Below are positions 8,310-19,095 of a stretch of DNA of 64,000 nt, in pieces. Every line of letters begins with the position of its first letter. The stretch's first letter is position 1. This DNA is from Spiroplasma endosymbiont of Lonchoptera lutea (GTDB taxonomy: Bacteria; Bacillota_I; Bacilli_A; Mycoplasmatales; Nriv7): positions 372,001 through 436,000 of the forward strand of contig NZ_OZ026463.1 of assembly GCF_964019715.1 (NCBI RefSeq), written 5' to 3'. Under the pieces are notes generated by a model that saw nothing but the letters and a program-made list of their open reading frames with translations, did not search any database and was not told the DNA's origin. The position numbers were made by a program, and so were the translations under genes.

Positions 8310-10163
8310 TTAAGAGAACTTTTTAATTATTATTAGTAAAATTGCTAGGGGAATTAAAAACTCAAAAAGATATTTAAATGCCGGAATAACTTCAAATACT
8401 GGGAAAGCAGTTTTCGTAAAATTAATTGTTGTTTTGGCAATATCAGCAAGAGGACGAATTAAAAGATTAATTCCAGAAAGACCAAGTAATCAATTTAACA
8501 CACTAACAGAAGCGTGTTGAATGCCACACGATATGACACTAAATAAACCCCAATAAGAACAGCTGGGCGTTGGAATTAAATCATCCATATTTCCGCTTAT
8601 TCCGCCACCAATAAAAGCTGTTGAATTCAAAATGTTAAAATCGTATAAAGAATAATGATATTCAGTGCTTTCGTTTTTCTTTTTATATAGTGGGAAAGTT
8701 AGTGTAAAAATATTAATTCCATACATGACATCGACTTTAGCATTATAAAAATGCAGTTTATTACTAGTGGAGTTTCATAATTGATTATCATATGCTTTTA
8801 ACACATTAAAATCTATTTGATAAGAACTTTTACCAGTATTAAAACCATTAACAGTTTGTTTATCTTTAACAAAGAAATAAGAACGAAAAATCATATTCTT
8901 ACTATTTTCAATTGTTGAACCAAAGTTAATTAAATACTGTTTGGGATAAAAAGTAATTAAGGAACGATAGAAAAAACCCATTTGTAAAACATTTTTAGGA
9001 ATTTGTTGCATTCCTTTGTAATCTAATTCTATATAAGTAGAAGTATCCATATCAAAACTTGCATAAAAGAATTGTACAAAAAACTCACCTAAAACTTTAT
9101 AAAGTTTATTAAATAATCCATTAATAAAATCAATAGTTAAATCTTTTTGATAATGGAGCATAAAATCTTTAAAATCAGTCTTTAATTTGTCATCATAGCG
9201 TAAAAAATGGAAAGTATTACCATAATAATTAATTTGTCCAAAAAAGGTATTGATAAAATCTCCTCCAAAACTTGTTTGCGAGCCAGATTTTCAAAGCGAT
9301 TTACCATTTTCTAAAAACTCATTATTACCTCTAATGCTACCATGCTCAGTTTTTATAGTAATAACATCACCAAAACTAGAAAATGAAAGTTCTCTAAAAA
9401 TAACTTTTTCAATGAAACCAGGCGGATATGAATTTTTGCGACTTAAACTAAATTTACTATTTTGTTTAAAACCATTTAATTTAATTGAAATTTCACTCAT
9501 ATATTTAAAATTATCATCAAAGAAATTAAAAATTGGGACTCAATATAAATAACTATAATTAAATTTATCAAAATCTCGGCGTTGTATCATTAAATAATCA
9601 AGTTTATCTTGAAACTGATTATACTGATATTCACCATCCTTTTTAGTTATTTCAGTTGGTAATGGTTGTTCGTTATCTTTTTCAGGTAAAGGAGGCATTT
9701 CAGTTGAGAAGGAAGTTATTAAATATTGACTAAAACGTAAATCTTTATTTTTAGAAAATGTAATTTTAACATTAACAATTTTATCAATACTATATTTATT
9801 ACTTTCACTTTTACCATTACGCTCATAAAAAATGCGAATGTCTTTAAAACCATCAATCGGTTTATAAGAAGTTAAAGGTTCCGCAGAATTAGAAACATCA
9901 AAAGGTAATTCATTTTTAATAGAACTAATATTTAATCATCCGCCTCAATCATTGCTAGTAGAACTCGTAAAATTACTATTCAAAATTTTACCAAATTCCA
10001 AATCACAACTATCTCCACATTGAGCAGGATTGGTGGCTCGTTTTTCTCGCTTTATAAAAGATTGTTCCATATTAGGTTTTGGTGGTTGTTTTGCGTCAAA
10101 GAAAGCACCTAGAGGGACTAAACCAATAAAAGCAATAACTAACCACGACATAAATCTATACAT
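8310..10163 (-). CDS. Plectrovirus ORF1-like large protein (unit B, complete)
   Basis: 617 residues in code 4, from MYRFMSWLVIAFIGLVPLG (signal/membrane anchor) to a C-terminal hydrophobic block (FKYLFEFLIPLAILLIIIKKFS). The layout of one N-terminal and one C-terminal membrane anchor around a long exposed region matches a minor virion/adsorption protein encoded upstream of the Zot gene in other filamentous phages. Residues about 58-150 are the module that recurs in the lipoprotein downstream. It is intact, with no frameshift over the whole length. It matches the SpV1 ORF1 protein family by its position and layout. Confidence 0.85.
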
Positions 10164-10187
10164 ATTTATTTGTCCTTTCTTCTGCGT

Positions 10188-10748
10188 TTAACTTCTTAAA
10201 ATAAAGTATATTGTTGATAAAATGCCAATTGTTCCAATGATAATAAAAATTGGGTGTTGCGAAAATAATCTAATCATTGGTTTAAATAATTGTAGAAATT
10301 CACTGTTAGCCACAATAACTTTATTAAAATATTCCAACCCTTCATTTACAAAACGCCACAAACCAAGAAATTCATCAGGACGCGTAAAGTTTTGTTAGGT
10401 AGGAAAAGGTTTAAATAATTTTGAAAAAAAAGTAATCACAATTTAATTATCATTTTATCTAAAAAATAAGTAATAAAACAAAATATTTAATATATTAACA
10501 AACATAATCTTAATAAAAGGTTATAAAAACTCACTAAAATGCTTATAAAAACAACATTAAAATAATTTTTTACAAAAAAAATCATACATAAGAAATATAT
10601 ACTTAATTTGCATATTGAAATAATTTATAGTAAATGATTATTTTTTCTTTTTTTAAAAATACCTAAGAAAACTAAACGCGACCAATTCATCAAAAGCAAA
10701 GATAGAAAAGACGGTAATTAAAAGAAAAATTATAACTAGTTTAAACAT
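10188..10748 (-). pseudogene. Small plectrovirus membrane protein gene interrupted by MITE 1
   Basis: The homologue of 626-871. Removal of the 306-bp insertion and one 9-bp repeat gives an intact 81-codon frame, MFKLVIIFLLITVFSIFAFDEFLGLW... to ...YFILRS. As it stands, translation runs from the ATG into the insert and stops after about 31 codons. Confidence 0.8.
10378..10683. mobile_element. MITE copy 1 (306 bp, 24-bp terminal inverted repeats, 9-bp target duplication)
   Basis: The ends are GGaCGCGTaaAGTTTTgTTAGG and its partner GGtCGCGTttAGTTTTcTTAGG (lower case marks mismatches), with AATTCATCA directly repeated on both sides (10369-10377 and 10684-10692). It has no coding frame and is extremely A+T rich inside. 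A second copy of 304 bp in reverse orientation at 47094-47397 is almost identical, including the interior. A non-autonomous element moved by a transposase outside itself. Confidence 0.9.
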
Positions 10749-10981
10749 TATTTCTTACCTCACTCTTTAACAGATTTGTTAGTTCTTGCCTTTCTATAAC
10801 TTTCTTTGGCTTGCATTCCAATACCTAAAATAGCAACAAAGACAAAGTTAGCAATTAAAGAGATTAAAGGAATAATGATAATCCGAATTCCGGTGCCGGG
10901 AATAGTCATACTTCAAATTAAATCAAAAACTTTATAAATAATATCTGCAAAAAATGATGCCATTTTTTCTAGATTTGCCAT
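10748..10981 (-). CDS. Plectrovirus membrane protein, short-tail version
   Basis: 77 residues, MANLEKMASFFADIIYKVFD..., homologous to the 881-1207 product through the hydrophobic segment but ending SVKEWGKK, about 30 residues earlier. Its TAA stop overlaps the ATG of the next gene (10746-10748). Tail length therefore varies between viral units. Confidence 0.75.
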
Positions 10982-11019
10982 AATTAAGTATCCTTTCTTA
11001 GATTAAAATAATATGATAG

Positions 11020-12015
11020 TTAATTCCTATCTTTCAAATTACTTTTTAGTAATTCCATAATACGACTAAATTTTTCCATTTTAAGGTATTTTAGTATTTC
11101 TAAATCAACTTCAGTAGTTTCATAAAACTTATCTTCATAAGTGTCAACAACAATGCGATTAGCAACGGGGCGTAAAAAAGATAAATACTTATTGTCGTAA
11201 CACTCTAAAACGGACATTGGAATTTTTAATTTAAAAAAGTAGATATCTAATTCCGGAATATTACGATATTTAGTTTTGCGATCTTTTTTATTATTTTTAG
11301 CATCAATTAAACTTGTGCGTCAGCGTTCATATTCTTCTACAGATTTAAAAGTACCATAAACAACTTTTAGGTAAGGGCGAAAAATATTAACTGATTTCTT
11401 AGTAATACCAACAATAACCGAATTAGCAATATCTCTGACTTTAACCCAAATATGTTCAGGTCGTTGTCCACTCGCTAAAACAATATGACCAAAATGTCTA
11501 ACTAGAGCAAAATATTCTTGTAAACCTTGAGTTGATTTATCATTTTCTTTATAATCCGTTCCCTCTAAAAACAAGTTCGTTTCATCTCATAACAATAAAT
11601 GTTTTTCTTCTAATATTGGATATTCATTATCCAATAACGACATATGTCCCAAAGATAACATTTGTTGGTCTAAAATTGGAAATGTTGAAGCCGTCTTTCA
11701 TTTTTTCTTACCTAAAAGTTTTGAAGCAAAAACTAATAAAGCGGTTTTACCAGTTCCCAATGAACCAATCACAATATTTAATGGTGATTTGAATAAAAAA
11801 TTAATAAAAGATTTACGATTAACCCATTGCATAAATTTAGTAATTAAAATTAAACAATTTAAGATAATACCGATGATATGAAAAAATGAAACTCAATATT
11901 GTGGATTAATAACAACAAGAAAAGCATAATAATATCAAGAAATAATAAAGAAAGTGCGATTTAAGCTAACAAAGTCATTGATTTTTTCACAGATATTTTT
12001 TAGAAATTTAAGCAT
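11020..12015 (-). CDS. Zot-like assembly/export ATPase (unit B)
   Basis: 331 residues, intact. N-terminal hydrophobic segments, Walker A VIGSLGTGKTALL, Walker B LLLWDETNLF, and a conserved downstream region (FLEGTDYKEND, VLASGQRPEHIWVKVRDIANS) shared with the unit A protein at 1221-2210. It starts at ATG 12013-12015 with AAGGAG eight bases upstream (AAGGAGTGCGATAATG). It works at the host membrane in extruding phage; function by family. Confidence 0.87.
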
Positions 12016-12046
12016 TATCGCACTCCTTTATTTTTTTTAATTACTA

Positions 12047-12286
12047 TTAACGAACTCTTAATAGTAGTTTTTCAAACATTCCAAAAGCAAATAAGAATAA
12101 TCCAACAATTGCCGGAAATAAAAAAATTCAATAAGTAGCAAAGAAATCTACTACTAATGGCATTTGCCCACTGATAATGTCGCTTCAGATTTTTCCAAAA
12201 AGTCCTACCATACTATTTCACAAATTACTAATGGCTTGTTTTCCGGTAATTGCTACTGGTGCATCAGCTAAGAAAGTTGTAAACAT
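12047..12286 (-). CDS. Plectrovirus major coat-type protein (unit B)
   Basis: 79 residues, MFTTFLADAPVAITGKQAIS..., the same length and layout as the unit A coat (2242-2481), with the conserved FFATYW and a hydrophobic helix before a basic tail (LLLRVR). Strong AAGGGGG ribosome site. The substitutions relative to unit A are spread along the protein, showing that the two viral units are diverged rather than recent duplicates. Confidence 0.75.
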
Positions 12287-12328
12287 ATAATCACCCCCTT
12301 TCTTTTCAAAATATTTATCCTATATTTA

Positions 12329-12562
12329 TTAACAAAAATAAGATTTAACTTTATAAAATAAAATCAACATAAATAAGATAATAACTGTTGTTAGTAATCA
12401 AAAAGCGATGTTGGTTGTTAAAAGTCAAAGCGGTTCTTCAGTTAAATTAATTTCTTTACCACCAGTAATATGAGCTGGAATAGTTGTAATTTGGATAAAC
12501 AAATCTCAGAAAGTTTGTTTAATTTGTTCTCAATTTAAATCTTTTCAAACAACTAGAAACAT
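12329..12562 (-). CDS. Small plectrovirus membrane protein (unit B)
   Basis: 77 residues in code 4, MFLVVWKDLNWEQIKQTFWD..., homologue of 2497-2727 with the same C-terminal helix (IAFWLLTTVIILFMLILFYK). Its start overlaps the end of the gene upstream by ten bases. Confidence 0.7.
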
Positions 12563-12717
12563 TGAAATAAACACTTAATCGGAAGAAAGAGAATACCAAT
12601 GAAACTGGCAAATAACACAATGATTACAAGAATTGAGAACAAAAATACTACTTGGGGCGGTAAATCGGCAGTTGGATAAAGTAAATCAATTAACTTAATA
12701 ATTATATCTTTTAACAT
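12553..12717 (-). CDS. Small plectrovirus membrane protein, 54 aa (unit B)
   Basis: MLKDIIIKLIDLLYPTADLP... shares the core TADLPPQVVFLFSIL with 2733-2882, then diverges and runs on to overlap the next gene. One central membrane helix. Function unknown. Confidence 0.6.
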   Translation of the reverse strand: MLKDIIIKLIDLLYPTADLPPQVVFLFSILVIIVLFASFIGILFLPIKCLFQCF

Positions 12718-12722
12718 TTATT

Positions 12723-12945
12723 TTATCCTTTCGTTTGAGTTTCTTGATTTTGTTTGTCATTTTTTTCAGTTAAATAAGATAATTTAACAATGAAGCGTTT
12801 TTTTTTTACTAAAATCCCCTTTAATTTCTTTTGCTTGTTTACCATACTTTTTAACATCGTTCATTCAACGCCACAAACCCCAAGCAACAGCAAAAGCGAG
12901 TAACAAGGTTAATAAGATAAAACATATTAGACTAAATATTGCCAT
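12723..12945 (-). pseudogene. Small plectrovirus membrane protein gene with a 1-base shift in an A10 run
   Basis: It starts MAIFSLICFILLTLLLAFAVAW, homologous to the 70-aa protein at 2892-3104. A run of ten A residues (minus strand, 12799-12808) puts the tail out of frame and ends translation after 53 codons. With nine A the frame continues (KKKRFIVKLSYLTEKNDK...) to a stop at 12723. This is a mutation, a sequencing error or a slippery switch; the sequence cannot tell. Confidence 0.6.
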
Positions 12946-13127
12946 TATTTTTCAATTTCCTTTCTATTTAAAGTTTCATTTTTCAAGGCTCTTTTTTCCT
13001 TAATTTTCTTAACAATAAGTCAAACTAATTTTTCAACTTGAAAAGCAATAAATATCGCACTACCAAATCAATAAACAAACAATCCAAGCAACATAATTGC
13101 GGTATTTAAACCAAAAAACTTATACAT
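12945..13127 (-). CDS. Plectrovirus membrane protein present only in unit B, 60 aa
   Basis: MYKFFGLNTAIMLLGLFVYW... has an N-terminal membrane region and a strongly charged tail (KKIKEKRALKNETLNRKEIEK). Its stop overlaps the next start (TAATG), suggesting translational coupling. Unit A lacks it: the flanking sequences join directly at 3105-3177. It is preceded by a 21-codon leader frame (MKERMQLKIRIKNWFYWKRYV) that also ends on its start codon. Confidence 0.6.
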
Positions 13128-13210
13128 ATCTTTTTCAATAAAATCAATTTTTAATTCTTATTTTTAATTGCATTCTTTCTTTCATTTTTTAACTCCTAAT
13201 GTTTCATTTT

Positions 13211-14271
13211 CCTGAAATGTAAAATTAAAAAGGACACTTATATAAAAAACAAATTGTGTTAATTCTATAATTAAGAAAAGAAAGGAATTAGCACAATGTA
13301 TAAGTATCTGACTATTGAATCAATAATAGCAATAAAAGAATATAAAAGTTATGGATTTTCTATTCGTAAAATAGCAAAAGCAATTGATTATAGTAAATCA
13401 ACTGTACACAGAGTTTGTAAATTATTAAATCAAAACTTATTACCATTAGAAATATTGAATCAAGTTCAAAAAAATAAACAAAATGCAGGTAGAAAATTAA
13501 TAATTTTAACTTTAACAGAAATTAATACTATCAATCATTTGTTAATTACTAAAAATTATGCTCTTGATATAATTGCTGATTTTTTAAAGAAAAATAAAAT
13601 AAAAAATATTTCAACAAAAACTTTATATAACATGTTTAAAACAAATCGAATGGGTTTTGATGAAAAAAATTTATTGAGAAAAGGCAAAAATAAACCTCAT
13701 AAACAAAAAGAAACTAGGGGCAGAATTAATAATTGTAAATCTATTCATGAAAGAAATTTAATCATTCCAAATATTAAAAATATACAAGAATTTGGCCATT
13801 TAGAGGGAGATACTATCGTTGGTAAAGATCATAAAAGTTCTATTATTACTTTAGCTGATATATGATCAAAAACCACAATTCCTTTGAAAACTAAAAATCA
13901 TAAAGCAGAAAGTATTACACAAAGTATAATAAAATTTATTTCAAAATTAATACCAGGAACAATTAAAACTATTACTTTTGATCGTGATAAAGAATTTAGT
14001 AAATGAAAATTAATTGAAAAAAATTGTAATGTTAAAATTTATTTTGCAGATGCCGGAAAACCTTGTCAAAGAGGTTTAAATGAGAACAATAATGGTATTT
14101 TAAGAAGATATTTACCAAAATCTACTGATTTATCTTCATATAAACAAAAAGACTTAAATTCTATAGCATTTCAAATTAATTCTACACCCAGAAAATCATT
14201 ATCTTATAAAAGACCAATAGATTTAATACAATTATTTTAAAAAACTGTCCCATTTATATTTACAATTCAGG
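13211..14271 (+). mobile_element. IS30-type element ISb, copy 1 (1061 bp)
   Basis: The ends CCTGAAATGTAAAATTAAAA and CCTGAATTGTAAATATAAAT (right end read inward) form an imperfect inverted repeat. It is inserted at the end of the unit B rep gene and replaces its last codons. No direct repeat of 3 bp is visible here, unlike copies 5 and 6. Confidence 0.88.
13296..14240 (+). CDS. IS30-type transposase (ISb copy 1)
   Basis: 314 residues. An N-terminal helix-turn-helix (YGFSIRKIAKAIDYSKSTVHR) is followed by a DDE core: GHLEGDTIVG (D), ITFDRDKEFS (D), GLNENNNGILRRY (E). Other copies read DRGKEF at the second Asp; here the conserved Gly is Asp, a possible loss-of-function change. The start follows AAAGGAATTAGCACAATG. 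Confidence 0.88.
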
Positions 14272-15097
14272 AGAGTTGATTTCTAAATCTTAAACTTTCT
14301 AACGAAGTATAATTTTCACTTTCAAAGTCTACATAATTAATATTTTTAAATTCATAGATTGCTCCGCACATTTTAGTTTTAAATTTATTAACTTTTGATT
14401 TTAAGTACTTTACAAATTCAGAATTTACGGTTCTATTAACAATATTATTCAAAGTATCGGTAAATATTTGTTTTCTAGTAATGGGGTTTTGACAGTTATA
14501 AGAGAATTGATAAGCCTTGATATTTAAATCATACTGATTTAATGATTTTTCATTCAGGACATTTTTAGTTATATATTTGGAGCAATATTTTACAACCATT
14601 TCATTAGTATTCTCACGAACTCTAATATTTTTATTAATTCCGTAAGGTCAAAATTGTAAAATAATTTTATGGGGTATTTTTTCGGTGATTAAAATATGAA
14701 AATGAATAACGCCTCTTTTCTGATATTCATATGTATACAAATACTTAATATTTTTATTTTTAACTTTAAATCAATATTTTAATTTTTTAAAAAATTTATT
14801 TAAATCGCGCTTACATTTTCTAATGTCAAATTCATTAACATCAGCATAAGTAAGAGTTAAGAATGTAAGTTTTTTACAGTCTCAAAAATTATGATATGCC
14901 TTCCGAATAACATTAGATTTTGCACGAATATTACTATTAAGCAGTTTTGTATCACAATTACCTTTATTTTTTAAACCGCTAACATTGCGGTTATTTGCTT
15001 TGATGCGTTCTAAAGGCATAACAATATTACGAATATATTGACCGTAATAAATGGTTTTCATATAAAAATCAGTCGGATTTTGAGCTTGTAAATTCAT
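14237..15097 (-). CDS. Plectrovirus Rep, unit B, with an IS-derived C-terminus
   Basis: A close homologue of 3178-4020 with the same HUH (HFHIL) and Tyr (VVKYCSKYITK) motifs. The frame enters the ISb right end after RFRNQ and, through a TGA Trp codon, adds WIVNINGTVF before a stop inside the element. The resulting 286-aa protein loses only the last few native residues, so it may still be functional. Confidence 0.8.
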
Positions 15098-15150
15098 ATT
15101 TTATACTCCTGTTTTAGATTTTCGCCAGTTGTGTTATTTAATCAAGTAAT

Positions 15151-15181
15151 AGTCGGCTTCGCCGACTAACCCGCTAGCGGG
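15151..15181. other. Plectrovirus hairpins, candidate origin (unit B)
   Basis: The same paired hairpins as unit A: a 7-bp stem with TTC loop (15151-15167) and CCCGC-TA-GCGGG (15170-15181), upstream of rep. Stem sequences are conserved while spacer and loops changed, which supports a structural role. Confidence 0.5.
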
Positions 15182-15229
15182 CGGGGCATACGCCTTCCGC
15201 ACCGCTTCGCAGACCAAGATGTTTATCAA

Positions 15230-15529
15230 TTAACTGGACAAGTTTTTTTGATTTTTTGATAATTCAATTTTTTGCAAGTTAACTATTTTGGGGTTTTTTT
15301 CAAAAGTTAATTCGCAACTAAAAAATGATTTAACATTTTCTTTTAACAGTTTATAAATTTCTTGTTGTTCTAGATTGTTATCATCAATTCATAAAGCCTT
15401 TTGTTCGCCGGTAGGCTCAAATAAGTCATTTTCATAACGCAAAAATTCGGCAGAATATCCTGACATCGTAGAGCCATCTTTATTTTTAAATATTTTTCTT
15501 TTTATACTAACTAATTTAACTTTAAACAT
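15230..15529 (-). CDS. Conserved plectrovirus protein, 99 aa (unit B)
   Basis: Almost identical to 4153-4452 (MFKVKLVSIKRKIFKNKDGS... ending KNLSS). Soluble, charged, next to rep. A possible single-stranded DNA-binding protein by position only. Confidence 0.7.
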
Positions 15530-15535
15530 TATTTT

Positions 15536-15714
15536 TTAAATTCCTTTTATTTTTCTTTTAATTTTAATTTTTTTTAATACAAAGCGAATTAAACAGTTTA
15601 CTATTTGTGTTATGGTTACTCATACTAATGAATAACCTATAATCATTAACCTACCAATTGCTCCAAAATTTTTAATAAATTGTTGCAAATTTTCAATATC
15701 TGTATGTAATAATA
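15536..15714 (-). pseudogene. 3' fragment of small plectrovirus membrane protein gene
   Basis: It matches the 3' half of the gene at 4459-5934 (ending KIKRKIKGI) but is cut at 15714 by IS3 copy 2. The 5' half is not found beyond the IS; instead ISLre2-type DNA follows, so viral DNA was lost at this junction. Confidence 0.8.
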
Positions 15715-16926
15715 TGGATTGGCAACCCTTTTTAGGACACTTTTTATGTAGACTGGTATTTTCTAAATTCAACGGGAGTTAAATAATTTAAACTGCCATG
15801 AATTCGAATATTGTTATATCAATTAACAAAATCAAATAGTTCGCATTTTAGTTGTGTTAAGTTTGCAAATTTTTTACCGTTAATAAATTCGGTTTTAAAG
15901 GTTTTGTAAGTTGCTTCAGCAACAGCATTATCATATGGGCATCCTTTGGAGCTTAATGATCTTTTAATTTTAAAGGTTATTAAAATTTCATCAATAATTT
16001 TATTTTTAAACTCATTACCACGATCAGTATGAAATAAAGTTATTTTATTTAATGGTCGTGTTATCTTGTGAAAAGCTTGTTGAACTAATTCAGCAGTTTT
16101 ATTTGGTCCAGCACTATAGCCAATTACTTCGCGATTAAACAAGTCAATTAATAAACAAATATAATGTCATTTAGTGCCAACTTGAACATATGTTAAATCA
16201 CTAACAACAACTTCATTTGGTTTTTTGTCATTAAATTGACGATTTAAAACATTATTAATTTCGTCATTATTAACTATTTTTTTATGATTACAATATTTTA
16301 ACTTGGTGTATTTAGAAACCAAATTATTTTTGATCATAATGAATCGGATTTTTCGTCGTGATAAAATGATATTTTTTCTTATTAAAACAGCTTTAATTTT
16401 ACGAGCACCATAAATCTTGCGACTTTTATTAAATGCACTGATAACTTCTTGTTCATAATTATTAACATCAAACTTGGTGCATTTATTAGTTTGATAATAA
16501 TATGTTGATTTTAGTAAACCTAAAATCTTACATATTTTCCTCACTGAATATTTATTTTTGTTGTTATTAATTATTGTTATTTTTTCCCGATTATCAGTGC
16601 TGCTTGCTTTAAAATGTCATTTTCCATTCGTAATTGTTGGTTTTCTTTTCGCAAGTAAATTAATTCATTTTCTTCGACAGTGCGATTATCTTTTGCTTTA
16701 AATGACCCAGAATTATTATAATTTTTAATTCAACTATAAATAGTTGGTTTTGGTAAATTATATTCTTTCCCTAAATTAATAACACTTTTGTCATTTTTGT
16801 ATAGCATTACAATTTGTTTTTTAAATTCTTCAGAGTATGAGGTTTTATTTCCCATTTTTATATTCCTTCTTTCTTAATAATTTTGAAGTCTATATAATTA
16901 TGGTCCAACTTATTGTAGCCTATCCA
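15715..16926 (-). mobile_element. IS3/IS150-type element, copy 2 (1212 bp)
   Basis: Complete ends (TGGATTGG... / ...CTATCCA). Left flank ends ATA and right flank begins TAT: no target duplication. Left DNA is plectrovirus, right DNA is the truncated ISLre2-type gene, so the element marks a recombination junction. Confidence 0.92.
15744..16855 (-). CDS. IS3-family transposase OrfAB, copy 2
   Basis: orfA 16577-16855, then orfB by -1 frameshift at the A6 run. Intact DDE motifs as in copy 1. A single change (Thr to Ile in HKKTVNNDE) separates it from the others. Confidence 0.9.
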
Positions 16927-17883
16927 TATTATTACTGAAATAATTACTAGCCTTTCTTAAATTTATTTTAATATCTTTATTTAATTCATTTTTAGCAATA
17001 TTACGAATGGTTTTGATTAATTCTTGATGATTTCCATCCTTATATAATTTAATTCAACTATTTAGTGTTACTTTGCGATTTTTAAAAATAATATTAAACG
17101 CAGTTTGTTTTAATTTTTTAATAGCGTGATAACCATCTAAAATATATCTAACATTACCAAAACTATTGGCAATTTCTCTAATTCAAGTATCCCCATCACC
17201 ACAAACAATTATTCTGTCATAATTAATATTCACATAATATTTTTGTAATTCTCTAATTAATAAATCACGATAATCCATCGTATTTATTCTTTTACCAACT
17301 TTTAACATTAGAAAATGACCCCGTTTATTTTCTAACGCTCTACGAGCATTTTTGTAATTTTTTTCTTTATGTCCGGTATGAAAAGTAACTAAACGAATTC
17401 TTTGGTCTTGTTTAACTTTATGATATGATGTCGCTAAAAATGTTTCATCTAGCTGAATATATAAATCCTTATTTTTGACATCAATGCTAGTTTTAGTTTC
17501 TTTTTCTGCTAGTTGAAAATATTCGGCAATATCATATTTATTTAAAATATTCGAAATACTAGCTTTTGAAATATAACAATGATTTAGAGCGTCTAAAACA
17601 TCGCGATATCGTTTACCATCACTCAAAAGACTCAAAACTTTAAATTGGACATCAAAATAAATGCGTTGTTTAGGTAATAGACCAATTTCTTTATCCAACA
17701 AACATACATATTCAAATTTACCTGATTTTTGATTTCAATATTTATATCGGCGTCGTTTAAAAGTAACATCACCAAAAATTGTAATAATTGTTCTTGGCGC
17801 AAAATGAACTACTTTATAACCTTGTTTTAAGCGATAATGATATTTATATAAATATTCATCTAGTTTTTCGTATTCATTAGCTA

Positions 17884-19095
17884 TGGATAGGCTACAATAA
17901 GTTGGACCATAATTATATAGACTTCAAAATTATTAAGAAAGAAGGAATATAAAAATGGGAAATAAAACCTCATACTCTGAAGAATTTAAAAAACAAATTG
18001 TAATGCTATACAAAAATGACAAAAGTGTTATTAATTTAGGGAAAGAATATAATTTACCAAAACCAACTATTTATAGTTGAATTAAAAATTATAATAATTC
18101 TGGGTCATTTAAAGCAAAAGATAATCGCACTGTCGAAGAAAATGAATTAATTTACTTGCGAAAAGAAAACCAACAATTACGAATGGAAAATGACATTTTA
18201 AAGCAAGCAGCACTGATAATCGGGAAAAAATAACAATAATTAATAACAACAAAAATAAATATTCAGTGAGGAAAATATGTAAGATTTTAGGTTTACTAAA
18301 ATCAACATATTATTATCAAACTAATAAATGCACCAAGTTTGATGTTAATAATTATGAACAAGAAGTTATCAGTGCATTTAATAAAAGTCGTAAGATTTAT
18401 GGTGCTCGTAAAATTAAAGCTGTTTTAATAAGAAAAAATATCATTTTATCACGACGAAAAATCCGATTCATTATGATCAAAAATAATTTGGTTTCTAAAT
18501 ACACCAAGTTAAAATATTGTAATCATAAAAAAACAGTTAATAATGACGAAATTAATAATGTTTTAAATCGTCAATTTAATGACAAAAAACCAAATGAAGT
18601 TGTTGTTAGTGATTTAACATATGTTCAAGTTGGCACTAAATGACATTATATTTGTTTATTAATTGACTTGTTTAATCGCGAAGTAATTGGCTATAGTGCT
18701 GGACCAAATAAAACTGCTGAATTAGTTCAACAAGCTTTTCACAAGACAACACGACCATTAAATAAAATAACTTTATTTCATACTGATCGTGGTAATGAGT
18801 TTAAAAATAAAATTATTGATGAAATTTTAATAACCTTTAAAATTAAAAGATCATTAAGCTCCAAAGGATGCCCATATGATAATGCTGTTGCTGAAGCAAC
18901 TTACAAAACCTTTAAAACCGAATTTATTAACGGTAAAAAATTTGCAAACTTAACACAACTAAAATGCGAACTATTTGATTTTGTTAATTGATATAACAAT
19001 ATTCGAATTCATGGCAGTTTAAATTATTTAACTCCCGTTGAATTTAGAAAATACCAGTCTACATAAAAAGTGTCCTAAAAAGGGTTGCCAATCCA
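17884..19095 (+). mobile_element. IS3/IS150-type element, copy 3 (1212 bp, complete)
   Basis: Flanked by the direct repeat CTA (17881-17883 and 19096-19098), so it is a simple insertion into the ISLre2-type gene. The only IS3 copy in plus orientation in the window. Confidence 0.95.
17955..19066 (+). CDS. IS3-family transposase OrfAB, copy 3
   Basis: orfA 17955-18233 ends ...AALIIGKK, stop at 18231. The run GGGAAAAAATAA at 18222-18233 is the shift site: the -1 frame continues [20 protein letters not shown] into orfB, which ends at 19066. DDE residues present; Ile to Thr in HKTTRPLNK relative to the other copies. Confidence 0.92.
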
